From Galeopsis tetrahit (lineage: Eukaryota > Streptophyta > Magnoliopsida > Lamiales > Lamiaceae): DNA of 64,000 nt. Position 1 is the first letter of the stretch; each line of letters opens with the position of its first letter. The translations under genes and the position numbers were made by a program. Of the stretch, positions 11,130 through 21,117 are shown one piece after another. The notes beneath the pieces are model-generated. The model had not been told where the DNA came from. It worked only from the letters and a program-made list of their open reading frames with translations, and searched no databases. Location: contig OY776120.1 in NCBI GenBank assembly GCA_963675135.1, positions 10,940,001-11,004,000 on the forward strand, read 5' to 3'.

Positions 11130-12894
11130 AAAGTGTTGCTCGTCCTCGAGCAACGAAAGAATTACAATGTGAGGGGAAATTTACAACTAGATGATCAATG
11201 AAAGATCCCACGTATCAAATGACATGAAATGAATTCTTCTTCCTCAAGATACATTCTCAAAAATGATCACAAGTTCAATATTGAAAATCAAACTAATTAC
11301 CTCACACATGCTCAACATACAATAACAAGTGATGGTGATGACAATATCCAAATGCTCAAGTTCAACTCACAAGATATAGTGTTTCTCTCAAACACTCAAA
11401 CAAATTAAGGACAATAGACACTCATCAATCAAATCACGCATTGCAATTGCCATAAGCTTGCCCAAGCTCTACCATCTTTCCACCACAAACATGTTCAACT
11501 ATGAGATCAATAGGTCTTAACCAAGGACGTAACGTTGGCTCTTTGGACGGGGTATGATGAATATGGAGGAAGTGACTCGTCTAGTGGAGAACGAAAGTTG
11601 TTTTTCAACACATCAAGCTTATGCTCATAAGGTTTACACACCTTCATTCTCACTTTTCATTTAAATTTCTCACATGCAATCATCTCCTCCTCTTTTTTAG
11701 CCAATCACTTCACCTTTCAATTTATTTTCTTCTCAAGCACTTGGGGCTCATTGTCCCTCTTTTCTTTCTCAATTTTTTTTATTTTCTCATTTTCTCATCA
11801 CTTCCAACTTTTTCTTTCGTTTCACACCCTTGCCAATTTTCCTCCTCAAACCAAAGGCATTTAAGCATATGTTTTTCCACTCTCTTTTTGTTCTCCACTA
11901 GAATTGGGCATCGAAAGCTCAAAAAGCTAAATGGTTAAACATTGTAGGTTGCCAAGAAAATGGGAACTCAAGCTCAAACGGGCTAACTACGGAAAATTTC
12001 TTTGGTTATTTGGAAAAATATGGCTAAGTGACTTGTAGTACGAAAGATGGCCTACATCATTTCTCAAAGTATCACACAAGCATGATTTCAAGCAAGAACT
12101 TGGGCAAGTTCTAGAAAAGCAAGCAATGAATTGATTCACTCACAAATGAAATAAACCGGATTAATGCTCGGTTCGAAGCTCAACTCTCACCGGTTCATTT
12201 AAGACTCAAACATTCATCAATCACCACCACACATAACTCATTGTGCATGTAAAACATCCATAGGCAACAAGATGACAACAACACAAACAAGATGATTCAT
12301 TCCAATCATGTACACATTCAAGGAATCAAATTCACAACAAATCACCATCAAATGTGTCTCAATGATCATTTAAGTTCAAATTACACACATACACAAGAAT
12401 ACACATTGGTGTCAATAGAAAATGTAAAAACGAACATACCCCCCCAAACTTTTTCATTGCAAAGCAATTAAAAGTTTGGAAAAATAGTGTTGCATTGATA
12501 TTGCCACCAAGTGCTAACCATACAAATCTACACACATGGGCCACTATCCCCTCAATTAACACTAAGAGTAGCTAAGCAATCAATGTCATGAACAAGCATA
12601 TAAATTCCACTACCCCCCCCAAACTTAGTAATTGCTATGCAATTCCTAAGAATTGGGGTGGGCGTACCTCTTACGATTGCTATAGCTACACCTTCTTCTT
12701 AGCACAAAGTTCCACTTTCAATCCACTTGTCCATTCGATCCAAGCTTCTCCAACTACATCAAAACTCGCAAACACATCAAACTAAACTAACAAAGCAAAT
12801 AAAATGAACAAAATTGAAATAAAGCAAGTAAAAATGGGTTGCCTCCCATTTAGCGCTAGGTTTAACGTCCTATGCCGGACGGAACTTAACAAGT
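11130..12894 (-). other. Long 3' untranslated region of the gag-only element
   Basis: No supported coding sequence. It contains pyrimidine-rich blocks (11,640-11,900), stretches matching the outer element's 3' region, two hairpins built on CCCCAAACTT (12,444-12,479 and 12,617-12,658), and the conserved post-stop box at 12,836-12,882. Confidence 0.75.
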
Positions 12895-15800
12895 TCATAC
12901 TTCCCTTTCTTTGAATGGAGGGTGATAGTGCTTGACATTGTGCTCATCGGTGATGAACACTTCATCCTCCTCACTTTCCAACGCAATGCCTCCTCCATAG
13001 ACCAATTTCTTCATGACCAACATTTTTCGTTCTTTGAGCTTCATCTTTCCAAGGACTTCCATCACTCCCAAGGTGCCCCATACCACCGTATCTCCAATTT
13101 CAAATCCCTTCTCAATCTTTCTCTCCTTTGAACTCTTTCTTCTTCCCTCTTCATCTTCACTACCCTCAAGGAACTTATCAAAACTTTTCTCCTTATAAAA
13201 CTCCCCCAAACTTGAGTTTTGCTCAAGTTTGGGAGTTTGCTTCAATTTGTTATCATCTCCCGGATCTTTCAATGGAACTTTTGGTAATGGCTCTTTCACA
13301 TAAATGTCACATTCTTTGATGGAGGGGGGTTCCTTCTTTCTTGGGGACCTCTCAATTGAGCCATACTTGGAGAAAATCACTTTCTCTCCATTCACCTCCA
13401 ATGTTACCTCCCCTTTTATCAAATTGATGTTTGCTCCCCCCGTGGCAAGAAACGGCCTCCCAAGAATCAATGGGATATTTGCATCTTCTTTCATATCTAA
13501 CACCACGAAGTCGGCCGGAATGATGAACTTGTCAATCTTCACCAATACATCTTCAATGATCCCTTTAGGATGTGTGATGGAACGATCCGCTAATTGGAGA
13601 GTAATTGATGTGGGCACTACTTCTCCAAGTCCCAAACGCTTGAAGATTGAAAGTGGCATCAAATTGATGCTAGCTCCCAAATCACAAAGAGCTTTCATCA
13701 TGGGACCATCACCAATCTCACATGGGAGAGTGAAACTACCCGGATCCTTGAGCTTTTCGGGAGGAGTTCGTTGAAGGATGGCACTACACTCTTCGGTCAA
13801 CTTGATCTTCTCATCATCAACTAGTTTCTTCTTGTTTGCTATTGCATCCTTTAGAAACTTCATGTAATGAGGTACTTGCTCTAAAGCATCCGAAAGTGGA
13901 AGATCAATGTGGATTTTCTTGAAGATATCCAAAAACTTCCCAAACTTCTCATCCATTTTCTTCATGTATCTTCCCGGGTATGGAAGTGGCTCATATGTAA
14001 TGGGCACCCCCCATTTATCACAAGGTACCTCAAGCTTCTTCTTCTTCAAATCTTTTGCAATTTTCCACTTTGGAATTCTTGGAGCAACCTCTTCACTTCC
14101 AACTTTCTCTATCCTCTTCTTTTCCTCTTCCTCCTTTTCTTTTGCCTTCAACACTTCACCATCTTCCAATTCAATTGAAGAAACTCCATAATGTTCACCA
14201 CTTGAAATTGTAATAGCATTACAATGCTCACGTGGGTTTACCTCGGTGTTTGAGGGCAATTTACCCTTTATACGTTGAGATCCAATGGAAGTTGCCAATT
14301 GTCCCAATTGGAATTCCATTGATTTTTGATTACTCAAGAGTTGAGCAAGGATGGACTCGGTTGCTTCGACTTTCTTCTCAATTGTTTCAAATCTCTTGTC
14401 ACTCATATCCATCCTCTTCATGACGTGTGCAAAAAGCTCATCCGTGGAGGACTTTCCTTCTCCACTTGGGAGTTTTGCTCCGGAATCAAATCCGGGAGGA
14501 TATTGAATAGCACCTTTAGGATTCGAATATGACAAATTCTCGTTCCTCCGGAAATTCGGGTTTTGAGGGGATGGTCCCCCTTGACCTTGAGATGATGAAG
14601 ATTGCCCTTGGAATCGGTTTTGGGGAGGAGCTTGATATCCTTGACCACGATTTTGATATGGTGGTTGGCCTTGATATTGTCGATTCCCTTGAAAATTTTG
14701 TGGATATCCTTGTTGACCCATGTATTGCACTTCTTCCATATGTCCCAATTGAGGATCTTCTTGCACAAAAGATAAATGATTATCTTTTGTTTGAGATAAA
14801 ACATTTACCTTTTCAATGAGTGTAGACATCATTGCTCTTATGCTATCATTAGCATCCACTTGGGCTACCCGATTTTGTGCTCCACGGTCTACTCTCGTCT
14901 TGAAAGTATTGCTTGCTATCCCTTCTATGATGTCATTGATCTCCTCTACCGATTTCATCCAAATTGAACCCCCCGCACAAGCGTCAATGTGGTGTTGATC
15001 TTCCAATCGCAACCCACCAACGAACCAACAAGTTGTTTGTTCAATTGGGAAACCATGATGGGGGCATGTGATGAGAAGACTCGTAAATCTTTCCCATGCT
15101 TCTTTGATTCCCTCATTTGGACCTTGTTTGAACGTAGAGATCTTTTGCTTGGCTTCCATCGTCTTTGAAGGAGGGTAGTACTTCAATAGGAATCTTTTCT
15201 TCAAATCTTCCCACGTCCTCACTTCTCCGGCGGGAATGCTTGATTGTACCCAAGCTTTTGCTTTCCCCGACAATGTAAACGGAAATAGCCTCATCTTTTT
15301 AGCATCTTCCGACACTCCATTTTGCTTGAGAGTGTCGGCTATCTCCAAGAATTGAGCAAGATGTTCATTCGGGTCTTCCTCAAATCCTTCCTCCGTCCTT
15401 CCTTCAAATTGTCTCTCCCTCAACATCCTTAATAGAGAGGCACTAATCTCGAAGTTGTTCGCCTCCACCCTTGGTCTTGCCAACCCATCGTAATGTTCCC
15501 TAGGTTGAGGCTCAAAATATTCCCTCATTGGCCTTCCATGGTAAACACGTTGAGGTTCTTCCATATGTGGAGGAGGAGGGATGTATTCCTCTTGAATTTG
15601 TTGAGGTGGAGGATATTGGTAAGGAGGAGGATATGGGTGTTGATGTAGTGGATAGTAGGCTTGTTGTGGAGGTGGATAAGGATAAGGATTGTATCCTTGA
15701 TATGGAAAGAGGTTTTGAGGTGGATATTGTGGATTGGGAAATTGGAGATTTGGTGGTGGGTTTGGGTTTTGAAGTGGATTCCCTCCAACTTGATTTCCAA

Positions 15801-15987
15801 CTTGATGATTCTCCCTTTGAAGCTCATCTTCTCCATTCGGTGGAGGATTCATCTCTTCAATGTTTCCCATCTCAAGTGGTTCTTCTATGACTCTTTGACG
15901 GTTTCTACTTCGATTCCTTCTTCTTGCGTGTGCTTCGATCTCAAGGTCTAATGGTTCAAGGTTTCCTCCACGTGATCTTGTGATCAT
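12895..15987 (-). CDS. Gag-protease polyprotein of the gag-only element (1,030 aa), with an integrase-like tail
   Basis: The start is placed at MITRSR (15,987), shared with the outer element's Gag, rather than the longer upstream extension. Order: charged N-terminus; Pro/Tyr/Gln-rich segment (about residues 65-150); gag core (AKAWVQSSIP, FLLKYYPPSKT, EAWERFTSLLITCPHHGFP); Gln/Gly-rich linker; Lys/Glu-rich linker; protease with LCDLGASINLMPLS (Asp 769) and LILGRPFLATGGAN. The last 75 residues (13,122-12,895) resemble the integrase C-terminal tail of the outer element: (K/M)IE(K/R) then F-x-(I/V)-G, a GK(M/L)K(L/S)K block and xVKHY near the end. The frame is open throughout, unlike the neighbouring gypsy pol. 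It would supply capsid and protease only. The integrase-tail reading is inferred from a by-eye alignment. Confidence 0.9.
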   Translation of the reverse strand: MITRSRGGNLEPLDLEIEAHARRRNRSRNRQRVIEEPLEMGNIEEMNPPPNGEDELQRENHQVGNQVGGNPLQNPNPPPNLQFPNPQYPPQNLFPYQGYNPYPYPPPQQAYYPLHQHPYPPPYQYPPPQQIQEEYIPPPPHMEEPQRVYHGRPMREYFEPQPREHYDGLARPRVEANNFEISASLLRMLRERQFEGRTEEGFEEDPNEHLAQFLEIADTLKQNGVSEDAKKMRLFPFTLSGKAKAWVQSSIPAGEVRTWEDLKKRFLLKYYPPSKTMEAKQKISTFKQGPNEGIKEAWERFTSLLITCPHHGFPIEQTTCWFVGGLRLEDQHHIDACAGGSIWMKSVEEINDIIEGIASNTFKTRVDRGAQNRVAQVDANDSIRAMMSTLIEKVNVLSQTKDNHLSFVQEDPQLGHMEEVQYMGQQGYPQNFQGNRQYQGQPPYQNRGQGYQAPPQNRFQGQSSSSQGQGGPSPQNPNFRRNENLSYSNPKGAIQYPPGFDSGAKLPSGEGKSSTDELFAHVMKRMDMSDKRFETIEKKVEATESILAQLLSNQKSMEFQLGQLATSIGSQRIKGKLPSNTEVNPREHCNAITISSGEHYGVSSIELEDGEVLKAKEKEEEEKKRIEKVGSEEVAPRIPKWKIAKDLKKKKLEVPCDKWGVPITYEPLPYPGRYMKKMDEKFGKFLDIFKKIHIDLPLSDALEQVPHYMKFLKDAIANKKKLVDDEKIKLTEECSAILQRTPPEKLKDPGSFTLPCEIGDGPMMKALCDLGASINLMPLSIFKRLGLGEVVPTSITLQLADRSITHPKGIIEDVLVKIDKFIIPADFVVLDMKEDANIPLILGRPFLATGGANINLIKGEVTLEVNGEKVIFSKYGSIERSPRKKEPPSIKECDIYVKEPLPKVPLKDPGDDNKLKQTPKLEQNSSLGEFYKEKSFDKFLEGSEDEEGRRKSSKERKIEKGFEIGDTVVWGTLGVMEVLGKMKLKERKMLVMKKLVYGGGIALESEEDEVFITDEHNVKHYHPPFKEREV

Positions 15988-16110
15988 GCACCTACAAAAG
16001 GAAAATGTCAAAGCCCACAAAGATGAACAAAAACAAACTAAACAAAAAGAAATGCTACTACCAATAACACTTAACAAACTCTAAGTTTCACTAATAACAC
16101 TCGCTTAAAT

Positions 16111-16127
16111 CCCCGGCAGCGGCGCCA
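16111..16127 (-). promoter_or_regulatory. Primer-binding site, tRNA-Asp type (gag-only element)
   Basis: Minus strand TGGCGCCGCTGCCGGGG, one base from the LTR edge. It differs from the outer element's site at one position. Confidence 0.9.
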
Positions 16128-16128
16128 T

Positions 16129-17888
16129 TGACTTGGATGTATTTTTGCACACTTTTTACAACTATACGATCCCCACAAGCGTATGGGTTCGTTAGTAGTA
16201 CGATAAGTATACCAAGTAAAATTTCGTTCCAAGGACCTAATTGAGTGCTAGTGAATCTCTAAAGTTACGAGTATGCATGCTATTGTAGTAACTACACGTG
16301 TTTGTTTGGATTTTTGGGAATAAGAACAAAAATATTAAACTAGATTAACTAAAGTAATGAAAAATAGTGACAAAAATAACAAGTTATCTAACTTTCGTTG
16401 GAAAGTGCAAGGGAAGGGTATTGCCTCGGGTGTTTCCGTTTTGTGGGTAATTCAATGAGTTAACGAACCAATTGCATGAATTAAACTATGGTTTTGGATT
16501 AAGCTAAAGGCTATCACTCGTGTGTGTAGACCAATCCCTTGTGAGGCTTAGGTGAACACGTGCATCGATTAGCAATTATATAGTCTAATCAATACCATAA
16601 GCTCCTAAGATAGTGTCTCATAAACACGTTCAACACGGTTACTAATGCTTATGAGACGCCCTTTCACTAATCTAATAGACGACCTCTAATCGACTAGTGT
16701 CTAGTGTCGTCGATCTAAGCAATCAACCACCGGTCGGTGTAGCTAATTACTATGTTAATTCTAATTGATTAATTCAAGCTCATACACACACTCTTAATCA
16801 TGCAACCCAATACGGTCGTTGAAGTCGATAAAACTAACAATGCTAGCTAATAGGGTGAATTAATCAATTGAATCATGAAAATTACAACACTAGAAACATA
16901 TACACCCAATTCCTAAGCTAATCATGCAATTAATCTATAATTACACTAAACACCCATCAAAACATTCACACCCAAGGCAATAAGAGCTTAGCCCATGGTT
17001 CTAGAAGAGAATTCCATGGTTAAAACAACTAATAACATCAAACTCATAGTAGAATAACAAAAGATTGAAGAAATTAAGAAAATACTAAATTGAATTGCAA
17101 AATAGAATAATATCACCTTGATCATGAGAATTTAGCTACAAACCGATGTAATAGACGATGCCCGATGATAATCGTAGCTTGATTCGAAGTAAAAACCACT
17201 ATTCTATCTAATCTAATTAAGAATCTAAACTAAAAATGAAGAACACCTACAACTATGTGAATGTGTGTGTGAATTGCTTGTAAAGGAGTAAGAGACTCCC
17301 TTTTAAAACTCAAATTTGATCTATTTATAGTTGGGGTAGAAGTCTTGAATTAATTTTGCAATTAGGCCCTTGAAATATGGAGAAAATGGGCCAAAAACCC
17401 CGAAAATGAAGTGACCCGGCCGGGTGGCTCCCACCCGGGCATGCCACCCGGCCAAAACACGAACAAACACACTTTTGGGCCTTGCCCGGGTCGAAACCAC
17501 CCGGCCGGGTGGGTTTCACCCGGGCAAAATACGAAACTACTTCATTTTTGGCTCTGCCCGGGTCGAAGTGACCCGCCCGGGTCGTTTCTACCCGGGCATG
17601 TATTTTTGTCTCTTCGTATCTCGAGCTTCCGACCTCCGATTGACTCGATTCTTTTTTCCATTCCACTCCATTTTTCGAGACGAATCCAACCGTGCACTCC
17701 TCTTCCTGATCCAGTAAAGTATGGTTGGTGTTTTGCTCCAAATTCCATCGTATTTCCTACAAAATCGACAAAACACAACCTTTCTCTCATTTCGGCTTAA
17801 AAAATCATATTCAATGTATAATTCAATGAAATCAACATCAAATGAGCTTCAAATATGCATCTAAATAGTGTAAATTCCACCCGAATCA
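16129..17888 (-). repeat. 5' LTR of the gag-only element
   Basis: 1,760 bp, near-identical partner of 9,355-11,115, including the minus-strand TATA box (about 17,320) and the CCCGGCCGGG block (17,413-17,598). Confidence 0.95.
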
Positions 17889-18007
17889 ATTGTTCTTGTA
17901 TACGTGTTCTTGATCATATTCTTGTAACATCTGTTTTCGTGCTCCCTGTTCTTGATTTATCTGTTATTCTTGATCATAACTCTACTTAGCACTTATTTCT
18001 TAAAATC

Positions 18008-20551
18008 ATGTCTCTTGAGATCAGCGCTAACAAGCTACCTAAGTTCCAGGTACAAGACTACGACTATTGGAAGCTAAGGATGGAAGCCATCTTCAGCTCC
18101 ACTCACGACTTAATGATCTCCGTCGTCACTGAAGGTCCAATTGTGACCATGATCCCCAATACTGCTGCCCTTGATCCAAATCAACCAGTGGGTACTCTCG
18201 TCAAGAAACCAAGGTCAGAACTAACCTCTGAAGAAATGAGACAGAATAATTTGGATAGTTTGGCCAAGAATTACATCTTACACACTCTTCCTAACGAGTA
18301 TCTGGGAAAAGTGTTAAAATGTAAAACTGCCAAAGAAATGTGGGATCGCTTAGCTATCATTTGTGAAGGGACATCCCTAATCAAAGAAAGCAAGCTTTCT
18401 ACTGCAGTCCAAAGATTCGAATCATTTCATATGAAAGCTGGTGAAACAATAGACCAGTTGGATACTCGTTTTACTAAAATCATGAATGACTTGGAAGTCC
18501 TTGGTAAATCTTATACTCCACGTGAAATCAATCTTAGGATACTCAAAAGCCTTGATAGTCGATGGAAGATGGTAAAAATGCTTGTTAAGAATACCCAAGA
18601 TATAGACGTATGGACAGCAGAGACTATGTTTCAAACTCTAAAGGCTCATGAGTTTGATCTAGACGAAGATGAACCCATAGTAAGTAGTGACAGAGAACAT
18701 GCTGTATCTAAGAACGTTGCTTTTAAGGCTAGTTCGTCTAAGATAGACAGGTCTAAGACTAAGACTATGTCTGCTTCTGTGAAAGACGAGTTAGATACTG
18801 ATCTTAGTCTGAAGGATCAGGTAAGCCTCATGGTTAGAAAGTTTGATAGGCTGAATAAACGTTTCGGAAGATATAAGAAGTTCTATAGAGAGCATAGAGG
18901 GTCTGCTTCTAAGAACTCGTCTGAGACCAGACGAGACCGAAACTCGTCCGAAAGGAGAGACGAAGTCTCGAAAGGTAACAGACAAGATAGAGAGTCTGAT
19001 GGTAGGAAGATCACTCGTTCTGATAGACGCGATAAACGAAGGAACAACTCTCCTATTAAAAAGGCTACTAATGATCTCTTGTGCTATAACTGTGAAAAGC
19101 CAGGTCACTACATATATGAATGTCCAGACCTGAGTACTGATGATCGAGAAGAACGCAAAGCACGAAGGGAAAGAAGATACAACCGTGGTAAGAAGGCAAT
19201 GATGGCCAATGATGACTCTGACTCTAACTCAGACGAGTTGCCATCATCCTCATCTAGCTACCCGTCTGAACCAGATCACGATGAAGCTTTCATAGTAGAT
19301 GATGGTCTATGCTTCATGGCTAAAATCGACCAAGAGGTATCATCTGCTACTTCCTTTCAATCATGTGATGAATCAGATTCTGATGAAAGTGACACTGCCA
19401 GTAGCAAAGTAGGGAGTAGTCTTCAGCACTCTACTAGTGCAGTTGAAGACGACCTCCTACTTGCCAACAAGGCATTCATTGAAGTCAGTGACGAAAACAT
19501 CATCTTAAGACAAGAAATCATCGATCTTAAGGAAGCTCAGTCGAAAGTAGATCCTAATATAACAGTCCTAAATGAACGCTTGCAAGAAGAGTTGAGTCAA
19601 CTCAAAAACAAGTGTGCACTGACAGACAAGTTATATCAAGACCTACTTAAGACACATGCTACTGAGAAACATGAATTCAATGTTTTACAAAACAAGTTCA
19701 AAAAGCTTGAAGAACGTAATAAGTTCTTAGAAACTGAGGTTGTCACTTTAGACCTTAAACTTACTGACCTGGTTAACTCATCTAAGGTTAACCTTGAATT
19801 GTCAGATAGGTATAGGGCTCCTGCTGATAAGACAGGCATAGGTGCTGAGACACCCAGCTCGTCTACTCAAGTTCCTAAGAACCCTACTATTTTCATCTCA
19901 AGCTCTTTGACTAATGATAAAGGAAAAGAACCAATGATATACGATATTGACACTCCATCTAAAGGTACTGTACCAAAACAAGCTCAAGTTAACATTCCAA
20001 ATACCAAGGGAGGTAAAAAGAAAGTTAACAACAAGCATGTTCCGTTTAAGACAAGCCAACAGAGGACTATGAATCGTGGACGACCAAATCAGGTCAGATA
20101 CGAGGACTGGTATCCTGAGGAAGCGAGTACTAAACTAGTACAGACTAGACGACAAGAGTCTAGACCTCCTTTCATAAGGCAGTCTCAACTCTACTCGTCT
20201 AGACCTAGACAGGAAGGTCCAAAATATCGTACACAAGCTGTTCTATATCCTCCACCTTTGTCATATGATATCAAAGGAGAAGAAAGACCTAAACATGTCT
20301 ATAAACCGTATGGACCTAATGCATACAAACCTTACTCTGACTATCATAGACAAGTGCCTGCTCAAGTAGAGATTAAGTCAAAAGGCTATCTCCAAAGAGT
20401 AGACCCGAACTCAACTGATAGGCCAGATAAGGACAACAAGGTCTTATTTTGCAACAAATATGGTCGTAAGCTCAGAAGATCAAACTTGTTCAGGACTCCA
20501 ATGTACATTTGGATTCCATTGAACTCGACTAACCCCCCAGGACCCCAATAA
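18008..20551 (+). CDS. Copia (Sirevirus) Gag, 847 aa
   Basis: Capsid protein of the copia element. ATG at 18,008, about 200 bases after the primer site once the nested element is removed. N-terminal KLPKFQVQDYDYWKLRME is typical of copia Gag. The UBN2-type gag region spans about residues 75-225 (AKEMWDRLAIICEG, TIDQLDTRFTKIMNDLEVLG). A CCHC zinc knuckle CYNCEKPGHYIYEC lies near residues 359-372. Ser/Asp-rich and coiled-coil segments (about 490-610) and a basic tail follow. The long C-terminal extension after the knuckle is usual for Sireviruses. It ends at TAA (20,549-20,551); recognisable sequence continues to a TGA and then another frame, so gag and pol need recoding or are broken. Confidence 0.93.
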   Translation: MSLEISANKLPKFQVQDYDYWKLRMEAIFSSTHDLMISVVTEGPIVTMIPNTAALDPNQPVGTLVKKPRSELTSEEMRQNNLDSLAKNYILHTLPNEYLGKVLKCKTAKEMWDRLAIICEGTSLIKESKLSTAVQRFESFHMKAGETIDQLDTRFTKIMNDLEVLGKSYTPREINLRILKSLDSRWKMVKMLVKNTQDIDVWTAETMFQTLKAHEFDLDEDEPIVSSDREHAVSKNVAFKASSSKIDRSKTKTMSASVKDELDTDLSLKDQVSLMVRKFDRLNKRFGRYKKFYREHRGSASKNSSETRRDRNSSERRDEVSKGNRQDRESDGRKITRSDRRDKRRNNSPIKKATNDLLCYNCEKPGHYIYECPDLSTDDREERKARRERRYNRGKKAMMANDDSDSNSDELPSSSSSYPSEPDHDEAFIVDDGLCFMAKIDQEVSSATSFQSCDESDSDESDTASSKVGSSLQHSTSAVEDDLLLANKAFIEVSDENIILRQEIIDLKEAQSKVDPNITVLNERLQEELSQLKNKCALTDKLYQDLLKTHATEKHEFNVLQNKFKKLEERNKFLETEVVTLDLKLTDLVNSSKVNLELSDRYRAPADKTGIGAETPSSSTQVPKNPTIFISSSLTNDKGKEPMIYDIDTPSKGTVPKQAQVNIPNTKGGKKKVNNKHVPFKTSQQRTMNRGRPNQVRYEDWYPEEASTKLVQTRRQESRPPFIRQSQLYSSRPRQEGPKYRTQAVLYPPPLSYDIKGEERPKHVYKPYGPNAYKPYSDYHRQVPAQVEIKSKGYLQRVDPNSTDRPDKDNKVLFCNKYGRKLRRSNLFRTPMYIWIPLNSTNPPGPQ

Positions 20552-20571
20552 ACAAGGAGGGTACCTAAATT

Positions 20572-21117
20572 ATGAAATATCATCTGATGCAGGGTCGACT
20601 CGATCTATACAAGAAAGGTGGTTCAACAGGAGAAACTTGGTACATAGACAGTGGTTGTTCGCACCACATGACTGGTACCAAGACTCTCTTATCAAACTAC
20701 CATGAGCAAGAAGGACCAAAAGTGATATTTGGTGATAGCTCCATTGCTGTTACTAAAGGATTTGGTTACATTCAGAATGGAGACATAGAGATTCAAGATG
20801 TTTCTTATGTTGAAGGCTTGAAATACAATTTACTCTCTGTTTCACAATTTTGTGATCATGGATACAAGGTGCAGTTCAAGAGTCAGAAATGTGAAATCAT
20901 TGACAAAAAGACACACACAGTCTTACTGGTCGGCATTAGACAAGGAAGTGTGTACATAGTGAACTGGAACAGTTGTCCGAGGGACACCTGTCTACTCACT
21001 AAGAATCCTAAAGAACTTGGCTGGCTCTGGCATAGACGCCTTTGTCATCTAAACTTTAAGGTTCTTAATAAGATAGCCAGAGACTACCTTGTGGAAGGAA
21101 TTCCCAATGAAGTCTAA
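20572..21117 (+). CDS. Copia Pol, protease and pre-integrase part (181 aa, ends at premature stop)
   Basis: Shows the copia aspartic protease motif WYIDSGCSHHMTG (catalytic Asp near residue 25), the fold's second half (EGLKYNLLSVSQFCDHGYKV) and the pre-integrase zinc region LGWLWHRRLCHLN. It sits two bases out of frame with gag. It stops at TAA 21,115-21,117 just before the CxxC of the integrase zinc finger (CTSC), which follows in the same frame. Whether the stop is a mutation or a recoding site cannot be decided here; the rest of pol is intact, which favours a recent point mutation. Confidence 0.88.
   Translation: MKYHLMQGRLDLYKKGGSTGETWYIDSGCSHHMTGTKTLLSNYHEQEGPKVIFGDSSIAVTKGFGYIQNGDIEIQDVSYVEGLKYNLLSVSQFCDHGYKVQFKSQKCEIIDKKTHTVLLVGIRQGSVYIVNWNSCPRDTCLLTKNPKELGWLWHRRLCHLNFKVLNKIARDYLVEGIPNEV

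Larger units (their letters stand above)
9355..17888 (-). mobile_element. Non-autonomous gypsy-like element carrying only gag-protease (TR-GAG type)
   Basis: LTRs at 9,355-11,115 and 16,129-17,888 (1,761 and 1,760 bp; eight substitutions and one 1-base indel seen) are flanked by ATTGT duplications (9,350-9,354 and 17,889-17,893). Minus-strand order: 5' LTR, tRNA-Asp primer site (16,127-16,111), one long gag-protease ORF, a 1.8-kb untranslated region, polypurine tract, 3' LTR. No reverse transcriptase, RNase H or full integrase is present, so movement would need a partner element in trans. Sequence blocks shared with the outer gypsy element make that family the likely partner type. The insertion splits the untranslated leader of the copia element. 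Confidence 0.95.
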
